From assembly GCA_035547915.1 (NCBI GenBank), contig DASZTS010000022.1, positions 108,019 through 172,018 of the forward strand: a stretch of DNA of 64,000 bases, read 5' to 3'. The translations under genes and the position numbers were made by a program. Under the pieces are notes generated by a model. It was not told the origin of the DNA, searched no databases, and saw only the letters and a program-made list of their open reading frames with translations. This document shows positions 6,482-15,491 of the stretch, one piece after another. Numbering within the stretch: the first letter of the stretch is position 1; every line of letters starts with the position of its first letter. Source of the DNA: DASSFG01 sp035547915. Its GTDB lineage: Bacteria > Planctomycetota > Planctomycetia > Pirellulales > JAICIG01.

Positions 6482-8857
6482 ATGAACCTTTCCAATGCAG
6501 AGTTGCTGCGGCGGCTGGGCCGCGGAGAAAACATCGAGGCTTTGTGCGTGGCGGCGGGGATGGATCGCCCGCGATTCGATGCCTGGTGGCGCAGCGAAAC
6601 GGAACGCCGAGTCCCCGCCGGGCGCGGCCAACGGCCAGCACCGGTCCGTGCCCAGGTCGAGATTCTGCGCGATGCGTGGGGCATTCCCCATATTCTGGCC
6701 GACACCGACGACGATCTGTTCTACGGCTTCGGTTACGCGATGGCCCAAGACCGGTTGTTCCAACTCGATTACCTGCGGCGCCGGGCCCAGGGGCGGCTCA
6801 GCGAGGTGTTGGGGAGCGAGGCGCTCGAACTGGATCTGACCGCTCGGACGGTCGGCCTGCCCACCATCGCGGCGGCCGAATGGGAGGCGGTGCATGAGGA
6901 GACGCGCCGGCTGTTGACCGCCTTCACCGCCGGCGTGAACGCGGTGATCGACGAGTCGGCCGACCTGCCGCCGATCGAATTCGCGCTGCTCGATTATCGT
7001 CCCGAACGTTGGTCGCCCGTCGATTGCCTGGCCATCGAAGGCGAGTTCCGCTGGTACCTCACCGGCCGATTACCCGTCTTCGCCGTACCCGAGATGGTGC
7101 GTCGCGCGCTCGGCGACGGACCGCTCTATCAGGCGTTCCTGCAAGGCGAGGCCGACGGCGAGAGCATCCTGCCTCCCGGCTCGTATTCGCCGCGACCCGA
7201 AGGAGCCGGGAACATCGGCAGCACCGGCGGCGACCCCACGCCCTGCCAGGGAAGCAACAATTGGGTGCTTTCGGGCGACCGAACGGTCTCGGGCCGGCCG
7301 CTGCTGGCGAGCGATCCGCACATCGCCTTCGCCGCGGTCTCTTGCTGGTACGAAGCACACCTCTGCGGCGGCTCCTTCAACGTCGCGGGCATGACCTACG
7401 TGGGTATGCCCGCCGTGATGTTCGGTCGCAATGAGCGCGTGGCCTGGGGATGCACGAACAATATCTGTGCCCAGCGCGACCTGTACCAGGAACGCACCGA
7501 TCCGGCACACCCGGGCTGCTTCTTGTACGACGGCGACTGGCTGCCCGCGGAGCAACGCGAAGAGACGATCGTCGTGCGTGGTGCCGCACCGGTGCACAAG
7601 ACGATCCGCTCTTCGCGGCACGGACCGATCGTGGACGAATTGCTCCCCCCGCCTACGCGGAGCGGCGAACCGGTCTCGCTGCGCTGGCTCGGCAGTGAGC
7701 CGTGCCGGTGGCTCGAAGCACTGTTGGCGATGGACCGCGCGACGTCGGCCAAGGAATTTCGCGAAGCGACGCGCCCCTGGCACGTGCCGACCTTCAACAT
7801 CGTCTTCTGCGATGCCGACGGGCGGATCGGCTTCCAATCGGTCGGGCGAATTCCGGTTCGCAAGCAGGCGACACGCGGTTTCCGACCAGGCTGCGATCGG
7901 GACCATGAGTGGCAGGGGACGATCCCGTTCGATGGGATGCCGTGGGTGATCGACCCGCCGCGCGGTTTCATGATCACGGCCAATAACCGTCCCGCGCCCG
8001 ACGATTTTCCCTTCCCGCTGGCCGGAGTCTGGTCGAGCGGTTATCGCGCTCGCCGCATCCGCGAGATGATCGAGAGCAAGCCGCGACTTGCGCTCGACGA
8101 CCTGTCGCCCATGCAACTCGACGTCTTGTCGCTCCGCGCGGTGGAGTGTCTGCCGCACCTGCTGACCGCGCTCGGCGATGGAGATACGGCGCAGGAACGG
8201 GCGGCCATCGACGCCTTGCGCCGCTGGAATTGCCGCATGGAAACCGCGTCGCCCGCCGCGACGATCTTCGACGTCTTCTTCGCAACCTGGTCGGGCGTCG
8301 TGGCGAGTCAACACTTCGAAGGCGATGCGGCCGCGCTGGTGGCCGCGGCGGCCGGCGGATTGGCCGCCAGCCTGCTGCGTGGCGACGACGCTGGTTGGTT
8401 CGCGCCGGATCGCCGCCAGCCGGCCTTGCAGCAGGCGTTCGCGACCGCGCTCGATATCCTGGCGACGCGGTTCGGACCGAGGATCGACGATTGGCAATGG
8501 GGCCGGTTGCACCGCCTGCAAGTGCGGCATGTCTTGTCGGGGCGGGGCGATCTGGCGACACTGCTCGATCAACCGGCGCTGGCGGTCGGGGGCGATATGC
8601 TGACCGTCTGCAACACGGGCAGCGACGGCGATTGGCAGGCCACGCTCGGCGGCGGTTACCGGATGATGGTCGATATGTCGGTCTCTCCGGCGGAGATGTG
8701 GGCCATCGATGCCGGCAGTGAGTCGGGCCATCCGGGCAGCCCGCATTACGGCGACCAGCTAAACGAATGGATGGCCGGCCGCCATCATCGGGTGCCCCTC
8801 GATCGCAAGCAGACCGAGGACCAGGCGCGCACCCGGCTTGTGCTCTCGCCGGCGTAG
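6482..8857 (+). CDS. Penicillin acylase family (Ntn-hydrolase) amidohydrolase
   Basis: This is an autocatalytically processed N-terminal nucleophile hydrolase that cleaves amide bonds (beta-lactam side chains, N-acyl-homoserine lactones or other acylated amines; substrate not predictable). The 791-aa precursor has 'VEILRDAWGIPHILADTDDDLFYGFGYAMAQDRLFQLDYLRRRAQGRLSEVLG', the classic alpha-subunit opening. The processing site is 'CQGSNNWVLSG', with Ser258 becoming the beta-subunit N-terminus, then 'ASDPHIAF' and 'ERVAWGCTNN'. ATG 6482 is preferred over the in-frame TTG at 6437. Unlike most family members it has no signal peptide; the first 45 residues look like a small helical segment, so the enzyme may stay in the cytoplasm. 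It converges on the polysaccharide operon with only 22 bases between stops. Confidence 0.9.
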   Translation: MNLSNAELLRRLGRGENIEALCVAAGMDRPRFDAWWRSETERRVPAGRGQRPAPVRAQVEILRDAWGIPHILADTDDDLFYGFGYAMAQDRLFQLDYLRRRAQGRLSEVLGSEALELDLTARTVGLPTIAAAEWEAVHEETRRLLTAFTAGVNAVIDESADLPPIEFALLDYRPERWSPVDCLAIEGEFRWYLTGRLPVFAVPEMVRRALGDGPLYQAFLQGEADGESILPPGSYSPRPEGAGNIGSTGGDPTPCQGSNNWVLSGDRTVSGRPLLASDPHIAFAAVSCWYEAHLCGGSFNVAGMTYVGMPAVMFGRNERVAWGCTNNICAQRDLYQERTDPAHPGCFLYDGDWLPAEQREETIVVRGAAPVHKTIRSSRHGPIVDELLPPPTRSGEPVSLRWLGSEPCRWLEALLAMDRATSAKEFREATRPWHVPTFNIVFCDADGRIGFQSVGRIPVRKQATRGFRPGCDRDHEWQGTIPFDGMPWVIDPPRGFMITANNRPAPDDFPFPLAGVWSSGYRARRIREMIESKPRLALDDLSPMQLDVLSLRAVECLPHLLTALGDGDTAQERAAIDALRRWNCRMETASPAATIFDVFFATWSGVVASQHFEGDAAALVAAAAGGLAASLLRGDDAGWFAPDRRQPALQQAFATALDILATRFGPRIDDWQWGRLHRLQVRHVLSGRGDLATLLDQPALAVGGDMLTVCNTGSDGDWQATLGGGYRMMVDMSVSPAEMWAIDAGSESGHPGSPHYGDQLNEWMAGRHHRVPLDRKQTEDQARTRLVLSPA

Positions 8858-8879
8858 CTTTCGCTTCGAAGAGTTGGCG

Positions 8880-10478
8880 TCAGGCCGCGATGGCTTGCGG
8901 TGCCTTGTCTGCACGGCCCACCAACGCGGCCACCAGCGCATCCGGCGAATGACGCCGACGCCAACCCGCCTGGTTCATCTTCGCGGCCGCGCGGTAGCTG
9001 GCAAACTGATCGAGGACCCGCTTCACGGAGCGTACGAACCCGTCGAAGTCTTCAAACGTCTCGCCACAACCGGCGGGCAGTTCATCGGCGAGCCAGGTAC
9101 CGGCCGGCACCACTGCCGCAGCGCCGGCGGCCAGCGTTTCGGCCAGCACGCCCGAGGTGCAAGCCCGATAGCGTTCGCGTAAATACGGAAGCAACACGAC
9201 GTCGGCTTGCGACGCCAAGGCATAGTATGCGGCCGGGGTCAGAGCCTCGTCCGGCAGCAATTCGACGCCCGGCCGCGGCTGGCTCCGCAATCGCCGCAGG
9301 GCTGCCATGCTCCGCGGATTGTGTTGCGGCTGGCCCACGTTGGATTGCAGCAGTATGCGAGCCTTGCCCTTGATGAGATAGTCGCCGGCGAGGATGTCGA
9401 TCAGGTCCGGCAGCCAGTGGAAGCCCTTTTCGTCGCGAGCCTCACCCAGATAGGCCAGCGTCACCGGTGCGCCCGGTTGGCGCGGAGCGCTCTGAATCAA
9501 CTCGGCGCGGAACGGTAACGGCAAGACACCGAACGGCGCGTCGGCGATCGTTTCGTAATCTTCCGATAGCCGCGCGGAATCGGTGTAAAAGCGAATGCGG
9601 TCTGTTGCCCCCCAGGCGGTGTGCAACGACAGGAATTGACGCTCCATCTCCGTTTGTGGAGATTCGATCGGCTCCTGGCCGACCGGATCGCGTGCGAACG
9701 GCGCGTGGCGGAACTCGAGATGAAAGACCGGCGACTGGGCGAATCCGAACTGCTCGACCGCCAAACGAATTCCGATCAGTTCGCGCGCATGTGCCGTGCC
9801 GAGCCACACGTGGTCGGCCGGCCCGAGATCGACCGCCGCAAGGAGCCGCCGGAGATCCTGTTCGAACAAGAGTCCGTATTCCAACTCCTGTCCCAACCCT
9901 TGCGCGAGAAGGTGACGCGCCGCGGTCATCAGGGTGGCCGATCGTGATGTGTCCGAGAGAGCTCGCATGACGCGCGGCCAATGCGCAGCTTGCTCGAAGG
10001 TCGGCGCGTCGGCACCGTACCGCAGTCGACCCACGACACGATGAATCCCGGCGCAGGCCCGGGTGCGCATGTCCGGCTCGGCGAGCCGGGGTGCGCAGCA
10101 GTATCGAAGCAGCCGGCCGAGATCGTAGCAGAGCGGCGGCAGCAGGAAGTACGCACCGCGCTCGATCAGCCGCATTGCGCGCCGACAAAGTCGCCCGACC
10201 TCGCGGCAGCGTTCGACGATTCTTCGCCGCGACGAAACACCGGCCTCCTCATCGAGGATGGCCGGCGGCTCGCGCATCCAATAATCGGTGTGAAAGAGCG
10301 CGTGCGTTTCCAGCCAGGCCGGGATCAGTTCTCGGCGGCATTCGACGTGGGTGGCCAGGATCGGACGAAACCCCTGGCGCCGCGCCGCTTCGGCCACGGA
10401 GACCGACGTCTCGAAATAATGCCCCACGTGGTCACGCAGGCCATTGCTCAGGATCAGAAACTTTGGTTGGCTCGACAT
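8880..10478 (-). CDS. Glycosyltransferase (GT4/GT-B-like), last gene of export operon
   Basis: The 532-aa product starts with 'KFLILSNGLRDHVGHYFETSVSVAEAARRQGF', typical of GT-B N-terminal domains. The C-terminal half has 'VTLAYLGEARDEKGFHWLPDLIDIL' and 'ALASQADVVLLPYLRERYRACTSGVLAETLAAGAAAVVPAGTWLADEL', matching the donor-binding domain of GT4-like enzymes (a Ser/Gly-containing loop followed by the E..A.G.P region). It should transfer a sugar from a nucleotide donor during surface-polysaccharide assembly; donor and acceptor are unknown. It lies 27 bases downstream of the ABC ATPase gene and is the last gene of the minus-strand operon. Confidence 0.85.
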   Translation of the reverse strand: MSSQPKFLILSNGLRDHVGHYFETSVSVAEAARRQGFRPILATHVECRRELIPAWLETHALFHTDYWMREPPAILDEEAGVSSRRRIVERCREVGRLCRRAMRLIERGAYFLLPPLCYDLGRLLRYCCAPRLAEPDMRTRACAGIHRVVGRLRYGADAPTFEQAAHWPRVMRALSDTSRSATLMTAARHLLAQGLGQELEYGLLFEQDLRRLLAAVDLGPADHVWLGTAHARELIGIRLAVEQFGFAQSPVFHLEFRHAPFARDPVGQEPIESPQTEMERQFLSLHTAWGATDRIRFYTDSARLSEDYETIADAPFGVLPLPFRAELIQSAPRQPGAPVTLAYLGEARDEKGFHWLPDLIDILAGDYLIKGKARILLQSNVGQPQHNPRSMAALRRLRSQPRPGVELLPDEALTPAAYYALASQADVVLLPYLRERYRACTSGVLAETLAAGAAAVVPAGTWLADELPAGCGETFEDFDGFVRSVKRVLDQFASYRAAAKMNQAGWRRRHSPDALVAALVGRADKAPQAIAA

Positions 10479-10505
10479 GCGACCGATGCACCCGCACCCG
10501 TTCCG

Positions 10506-11261
10506 TCACGCGGCCTGGCTGGCCGGTGCATGATGATTCTGATACGCAGCGATCATCTTCGAGGGGGAGCCCATCGCCCGCACCACGCCGTGATCGATCC
10601 AGATCAGCCGATCGCACATGGCGGCGAGGGCGTGCATGTCGTGACTGACCATGACGATGATCCTGGCCTTCGACATCATGGCTTCCATGCGGCGACGGGC
10701 CTTCTCGCGAAACGCCAGATCGCCGACCGAGAGCACCTCGTCGACCAGCAGGATTTCGGGCTCGATGGCCGTAGCGATAGAGAAGGCCAATCGCACCGAC
10801 ATGCCGGCCGAATAATATCGTACGGGCATATCCAGAAACTGCCCGAGCTCGCTGAACTCGGCGATCGACTCGACCCTGCCGCGAACCGTCTTGGGCGTTT
10901 CGCCTTGCAGATAGCTGCGATAGTTGATGTTCTCCCAGCCGGTGGCGTCGCCCTCGAAGCCCAAGGCAATGTCAAACAGCGAACTGATCTGGCCTTCGAC
11001 GATGCGTTCGCCGCGCGTCGGCGGATAGATGCCGGCGAGCAGCTTCAGGATCGTACTCTTGCCGGCCCCGTTGTGGCCGATGATGCCGACGCGCTCGCCA
11101 TCCACGATCGACAGATCGACCTCCTTCAATGCGTGCACCTGCATGCGCGGATTGACCGATTTACGGAACATGCCGTGCAGCAGGAACTCCTTCAGGGTCA
11201 GCCCCGAGTCCTTGCGCACGTTGAAGGTGAGATCGACTTTCTTCAGCTCAATACGGGCCAT
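10506..11261 (-). CDS. wzt: Polysaccharide ABC exporter ATPase (Wzt/KpsT/TagH type)
   Basis: This cytoplasmic ATPase would power export of a lipid-linked polysaccharide together with the permease at 15492-16292. Seen in the 251-aa product: Walker A 'GHNGAGKST' (62-70), signature 'YYSAGMSVRLAF' (about 149-160), Walker B 'LLVDEVLSVGD' (171-181) and the H-loop 'SHD' (206-208). The insertion before the first strand ('FLLHGMFRKSVNPRMQVHAL') and the 'EVLSVGD' wording are hallmarks of the polysaccharide/teichoic acid subfamily. It ends soon after the ATPase core and lacks the C-terminal carbohydrate-binding domain of E. coli O8/O9a Wzt. A KpsT-like mode without terminal-modification recognition is therefore likely. 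Confidence 0.9.
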   Translation of the reverse strand: MARIELKKVDLTFNVRKDSGLTLKEFLLHGMFRKSVNPRMQVHALKEVDLSIVDGERVGIIGHNGAGKSTILKLLAGIYPPTRGERIVEGQISSLFDIALGFEGDATGWENINYRSYLQGETPKTVRGRVESIAEFSELGQFLDMPVRYYSAGMSVRLAFSIATAIEPEILLVDEVLSVGDLAFREKARRRMEAMMSKARIIVMVSHDMHALAAMCDRLIWIDHGVVRAMGSPSKMIAAYQNHHAPASQAA

Positions 11262-11312
11262 GGTCGGTTACTCTCGGAGTGGTGATCGGGGCTCGGTGGG
11301 ATTGAACGAAGT

Positions 11313-11687
11313 CTACGCGGCGCGTCGCACATCCGCTGCGTCGTCGCCCTGGTCGAGGAGATCGTGCCGATAATCGTCGAGGCGCAGCCTCGGCGGCGCG
11401 ATCTCGGCAATCTGCCGTTGCAGCAACACAAGCTCGCGCACCATCGATTCGCTGGCGAGCGCGCAGCCGTCGAGCGTGTGCTCGAACTGTTCACGCATCT
11501 GTTCCAAGGCCGCCAGGATCCTTTTAGTTTCTTCTTGCCGCTCGCAAGCCTGCTGCTCGCGTTCGATCGTCACATGGCGAGCCAATTGGCGAAAGTCCTC
11601 CGCCACGGCCAGGGTGATGTGCCTGCGTAGTTTGTCGAAGAGCAGTCGCACTGGCTTGGCCAGCCATTGTCGTAGAGTTGCCTTCAT
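11313..11687 (-). CDS. Small predicted coiled-coil protein in polysaccharide operon
   Basis: The 124-aa product is not recognised. It starts with a basic amphipathic segment ('MKATLRQWLAKPVRLLFDKLRRHI'). A long charged helix with Glu/Gln heptads follows ('IEREQQACERQEETKRILAALEQMREQFEHTL'), then 'ESMVRELVLLQRQIAEI', so a coiled coil is probable. The start at 11687 is chosen because its ATG overlaps the TGA of the upstream double glycosyltransferase gene (ATGA), implying coupled translation. The gene at 17861-18286 has the same design (basic N-terminus, then coiled coil), so the operon carries two such proteins. A scaffolding or chain-length-control role is only a guess. Confidence 0.7.
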   Translation of the reverse strand: MKATLRQWLAKPVRLLFDKLRRHITLAVAEDFRQLARHVTIEREQQACERQEETKRILAALEQMREQFEHTLDGCALASESMVRELVLLQRQIAEIAPPRLRLDDYRHDLLDQGDDAADVRRAA

Positions 11688-14233
11688 TGCCTTCCTTGCT
11701 CGCAATCTGTGACCACAGGGCGCAGCGCGAATCGCGGTCCGCGGACGACCCGCCGCGCGGCAGCGGCCGGCGACGTCGACCTCAACGCGTCGACGGCGTC
11801 GGCATAGAGCGCGGCTACGCGCTGCCAATTGTGAACCTCCGCAACATACTTCGCCGCGGCCCGCCCCAGTTCGCGACGTCGCTCGGGCTCGTTGAGCAGC
11901 CCGCGGATCGCGTGTTCCAAGGTACGGTCTTGCCGAGCGAGCGGCGCGATCTTCCGCACCACCGTATCGGGATAGCTGGCGAACGCATCGACGGCCGTGA
12001 CGATCGTCGGCACTCCGGCGCTGAGCAACGTCAGCAAGGCACCCGACGTTTCGCCGCGGGTCGGCGGCCGCCGCAGGTTGAGGGCCAGATCGGAGACCGA
12101 CATCAGTTCCAGAAAGGTTTCCATCGGAGCGTGGCCGAAGAACCGTACCCGGTCTGCCACGCCCAATTCGGCGGCTCTGAGCTGCTCGCGCCCCTCGTTG
12201 AGGTCGCCGCCGACGAAGATCAGTCGCGCCTGCGGAAAATCGTCGCGCAGTGCCGCCAGGGCCTCGATCGCTTCGCTGTGGTACTTCGCCCCGTTGAGGA
12301 TTCCGAAGCAGCTAAGAATCAATTCGTCCTGCGGAATTCCGAAGCGTTCACGCACCGCGCGCTTCTCTTCGGGCGACGTCGTATGGAGTGCGGTTCCGTG
12401 GGGAATGAGACGTACGCGTTCGGCAAGTTGCGGATAAAGACCGCCGATCTGGTCGGCACCCCAGCGATCGTGAACGACGATGATGCCCGCCGCTTCCAGG
12501 ATACGGCGGTTGAACGACAGTCCACGGCGGATGAACGCCTGGGCCAAGCCGCCCGGCTCGGCACGCCAGGCGGCGCTCGATGAACGGTATTCGTCGGCCA
12601 GCGCGGCCGACTCGACGGCGATCTCCTGCTCGAGGAAGTTCTCCGGCACGCCGCGGCGGAAAGAATAACCGAGATGGAATTCGGGCAAGGCGAAGTCGTG
12701 CAAGACGACCAAGCCCCGATGTTTCAATAACATCTCGTACAGATATGCACAGAAGTGCGTGTTGGCCATCTGGTAGACGATGCCCGCATAGTCGGTGGCC
12801 CGCCGGAACAGGTCGAACAGCCGGCGATCGCGGCAGCCGAACTCCGTCGACGACACGCTCAATTGCGGCAGGTATCCTTCGTCGTGGTAGAGATCGATGC
12901 GGAAGTGATGCTTGAGTGCGGTCAACAACCGCTCCGAGTAGTCGGCGATACCGGTTCGCTGCGGCAACAAGGGCGAGAAGAAGGCGAGCGACGCCCGCGG
13001 CGCGACAACACGAGTGGCCTGAGAGGGCACGCGTTGCCTGTTCATACCGATAATTTGCTCGCCAAGCGATTGCCGTTGCTCATCGCGACGCGTGACCCCC
13101 TCTAAGGCCTTAACGGCCCGCTCGGCCGCAGCCGCCATCGAATACCGCGCGGCGACGGCCGGGCCCGCCAAGCGGAGCGACTCGAGCTGCTCGGCATCGA
13201 CGAGCAATCGATCCAGGCTCGCAGCCAGGTGCACGGGCTGGTCGATATCCGCAAGTACCGCGGCCTCAGCGGCAAGATCGGCATGGCAGGAACGCTGATC
13301 GACGATGGCCGGGGCACCGCATTGCAGGGCGCAGAGCAACATCAAACCGGATCCTTCGTGGGGCTCCGCGTCGATGAGCGCCGTGCAGTTCTGAAAGAGC
13401 GTCCGCTGTATTTCGTTACCCTCTGCGTCGACCAGCACCAACCGTTCCGCCATGCCGCGGCGCACCAGTTCCTGCCGCCAGACGGCACGAAGCACGTCCG
13501 ACATCCGCGAGAGGACGACATATTGGCATCCGCGCGCCTCCTCGGCCTTACAGAGTTCCAGGGCGGCGGCCAAGACCGCGATGCTGCGGTCTTCGTTGTC
13601 GCCGGCCAAACAGAGTACGAACGGTCGTCTAACTCCCACCGGCAAGGACCCGGTAAACGATGGGCCGCGCTCGGGCGGGAAGAAGCTCGGGCTGCCGGCC
13701 GCGCCGATCGCGGTAATCTTTGCGGCGTCGACTCCGAGCGAATGCGTACACTCATGTCGCGTCGCGTCCAACACGGTCAACAACAAGTCGTATCGCGGCA
13801 AGAGAAACACGCCCTGCCGGTATCGCTCCACGGTGATTGGCCGATTGACGAAGCGGTCGGGTGCCAGGACGGGCGCCAAATCGAGCAGCAATCCCGCCAG
13901 GCGAGCACGGCCGAAAGGCGTGCTAGGAGGCAAATAATCGCCGCGCCAATCGAGCGCAGTCGTCGTCAACCATACATCGACGTCGTCGACAGCCTGTGCC
14001 GCGGCCGTCTGCCCGTTCGGAAGACCGCGTGGACCTTCCACGTTCGGCGCTTCCCGTACGGCTGCCCGCTGCCGCCAGAAGTCGGCCATGCCGCCGAGCG
14101 TCGGGTGAAAGTACAGAAACCATTCATGCGTGGAGAACGTCGAGACGAGTTCTCGGACCAGCGCGTCGGCGTAGACGCCCGAGGGAGAACGATCGCCCTG
14201 CTGTGCCAGATACATGTCGATGCCGATTCTCAC
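11684..14233 (-). CDS. Double glycosyltransferase fusion (two GT4-like modules)
   Basis: The 849-aa product contains two GT-B units in tandem. Module one (about 1-400) begins 'MRIGIDMYLAQQGDRSPSGVYADALVRELV', has 'RRPFVLCLAGDNEDRSIAVLAAALE' and ends with 'EPHEGSGLMLLCALQCGAPAIVD'. Module two (about 425-849) begins 'LAFFSPLLPQRTGIADYSERLLTAL', contains 'ELILSCFGILNGAKYHSEAIEALAAL' and 'GETSGALLTLLSAGVPTIVT'. One polypeptide may thus add two successive sugars. The GTG start at 14233 overlaps the TGA of the upstream gene (GTGA), and its own stop overlaps the next start. The first module resembles the separate upstream GT (14230-15486), suggesting duplication within the operon. Confidence 0.87.
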   Translation of the reverse strand: MRIGIDMYLAQQGDRSPSGVYADALVRELVSTFSTHEWFLYFHPTLGGMADFWRQRAAVREAPNVEGPRGLPNGQTAAAQAVDDVDVWLTTTALDWRGDYLPPSTPFGRARLAGLLLDLAPVLAPDRFVNRPITVERYRQGVFLLPRYDLLLTVLDATRHECTHSLGVDAAKITAIGAAGSPSFFPPERGPSFTGSLPVGVRRPFVLCLAGDNEDRSIAVLAAALELCKAEEARGCQYVVLSRMSDVLRAVWRQELVRRGMAERLVLVDAEGNEIQRTLFQNCTALIDAEPHEGSGLMLLCALQCGAPAIVDQRSCHADLAAEAAVLADIDQPVHLAASLDRLLVDAEQLESLRLAGPAVAARYSMAAAAERAVKALEGVTRRDEQRQSLGEQIIGMNRQRVPSQATRVVAPRASLAFFSPLLPQRTGIADYSERLLTALKHHFRIDLYHDEGYLPQLSVSSTEFGCRDRRLFDLFRRATDYAGIVYQMANTHFCAYLYEMLLKHRGLVVLHDFALPEFHLGYSFRRGVPENFLEQEIAVESAALADEYRSSSAAWRAEPGGLAQAFIRRGLSFNRRILEAAGIIVVHDRWGADQIGGLYPQLAERVRLIPHGTALHTTSPEEKRAVRERFGIPQDELILSCFGILNGAKYHSEAIEALAALRDDFPQARLIFVGGDLNEGREQLRAAELGVADRVRFFGHAPMETFLELMSVSDLALNLRRPPTRGETSGALLTLLSAGVPTIVTAVDAFASYPDTVVRKIAPLARQDRTLEHAIRGLLNEPERRRELGRAAAKYVAEVHNWQRVAALYADAVDALRSTSPAAAARRVVRGPRFALRPVVTDCEQGRQ

Positions 14234-15486
14234 GCCGTGGTCCTCATGACGTGCGGGACATTGCGATCCTTACGCCTGGCGGCGACAAACAGCGTTCCGC
14301 GGGCCGTCAACGTGCCGAACCAGGTACTGCGGCGGGGTTGCTCGGCCATCGACTCCAAGGCCCGCGCGCAACGGTCGGCGACCGCCGACCATGTGAACTG
14401 CCGCGCCCTCTCGATTCCACGCGACCTCAACTGCATGGCCAACTGGCGGTCGGTGAGCACTCGGCTGATTGTGTTAGCCAAGTCTGTAGAATCATCCACA
14501 TCGGCCAGCAAGCCGGCGTCGCCGACCACTTCGATCTGGGATGAATTTCTACCGCCGACGACGGGCGCGCCGCATTGCATAGCTTCGACGAGCGGCAATC
14601 CAAAGCCCTCGTAGCGCGAGGGGAACACGAAGGCCAATGCGTGCTGATACAGCGTCCGCAATTGCTCGTCGTTGACCTTCCCGGTCAACACAACGCACGG
14701 CGCGACGGGGGAACGGTCGATGGCATCGCGCGCTTGCCGCAATTCGTCATCACCGGCAGACGCGCAGGTGATCACGAATTGGTGTCCGTCGAGAACGCTT
14801 GGCGAGAGTTGTTCGAGGGCGGCCAGCAGCCCCGCAAAGTTCTTGCGATAGTCCAACGCCGTCAAGGCATACAGGTACGGTTTGTGGATGCCCAATTGCG
14901 ACAGATGCCGATCGCTTTCGACAGATCGCGAAGGTGAGGGGTAGAAACAGTCCGCATCGCTGCCGGCGCCGATCGTCACCACGCGCGCCTCGGGTACCCG
15001 CAACGCACGGATCACTTCTTGGCGACTCGACTCCGAAATCGTCAGCAGCAGGTCGTATTGCCGCACCGCGGCGAGGGCCCGGCGATACGCATCGGCGATT
15101 GCCGGATGACGCAGGTAGTGCTGAGGAAACCGCAAGGGAATCAGATCGTAGACGATCGCTGCCAATCGCGCCCTGCCTCGCCGGGGAAACGGAGGGAGGT
15201 AACCCTCGAAATTCTCCAGCGGACAGGAAAGCAGCAGCACGTCGAGGTTGTCGGCGTTGGTCCGCAACAACCGCTCGACGCCCAGGTGCAAGCTGGCTTC
15301 GGCCGGCAGAACACGCTCGTTCGCGTACTCATGTGGGGCCTGCTGCGCCAGGCCGCCATGATAATACAAGAAGCATTCGTGCGAGCTTGCATGCAGCAGC
15401 TCCGGCAGCAGCGCGCGGATATACCTACCCGTGCCGCGCGAGCAGCCGGCCGATTGGGCCGCCAGCATGTCGACGCCGATTCTCAT
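14230..15486 (-). CDS. Glycosyltransferase family 4 (mannosyl/rhamnosyl-like)
   Basis: The 418-aa product starts 'MRIGVDMLAAQSAGCSRGTGRYIRALLPELL', the opening of a GT4 clade often annotated as mannosyl- or rhamnosyltransferase. The C-terminal domain has 'YLYALTALDYRKNFAGLLAALEQL', 'VLTGKVNDEQLRTLYQHALAFVFPSRYEGFGLPLVEAMQCGAPVVGGRNSS' (the E-x7-E donor-binding motif) and 'EVVGDAGLLADVDDSTDLANTI'. The frame stays open far upstream through the permease gene, but the true start is ATG 15486, where the family N-terminus begins, five bases after the permease stop. It probably transfers mannose, rhamnose or a derived 6-deoxy sugar; gmd in the same operon makes the latter plausible. Confidence 0.9.
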   Translation of the reverse strand: MRIGVDMLAAQSAGCSRGTGRYIRALLPELLHASSHECFLYYHGGLAQQAPHEYANERVLPAEASLHLGVERLLRTNADNLDVLLLSCPLENFEGYLPPFPRRGRARLAAIVYDLIPLRFPQHYLRHPAIADAYRRALAAVRQYDLLLTISESSRQEVIRALRVPEARVVTIGAGSDADCFYPSPSRSVESDRHLSQLGIHKPYLYALTALDYRKNFAGLLAALEQLSPSVLDGHQFVITCASAGDDELRQARDAIDRSPVAPCVVLTGKVNDEQLRTLYQHALAFVFPSRYEGFGLPLVEAMQCGAPVVGGRNSSQIEVVGDAGLLADVDDSTDLANTISRVLTDRQLAMQLRSRGIERARQFTWSAVADRCARALESMAEQPRRSTWFGTLTARGTLFVAARRKDRNVPHVMRTTA

Positions 15487-15491
15487 CGAGT

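Noticed and set aside
12319..13755. Many arginine/serine/proline-rich frames opposite the GT operon
   Set aside because: Typical shadows of high-GC genes on the other strand; no motifs.
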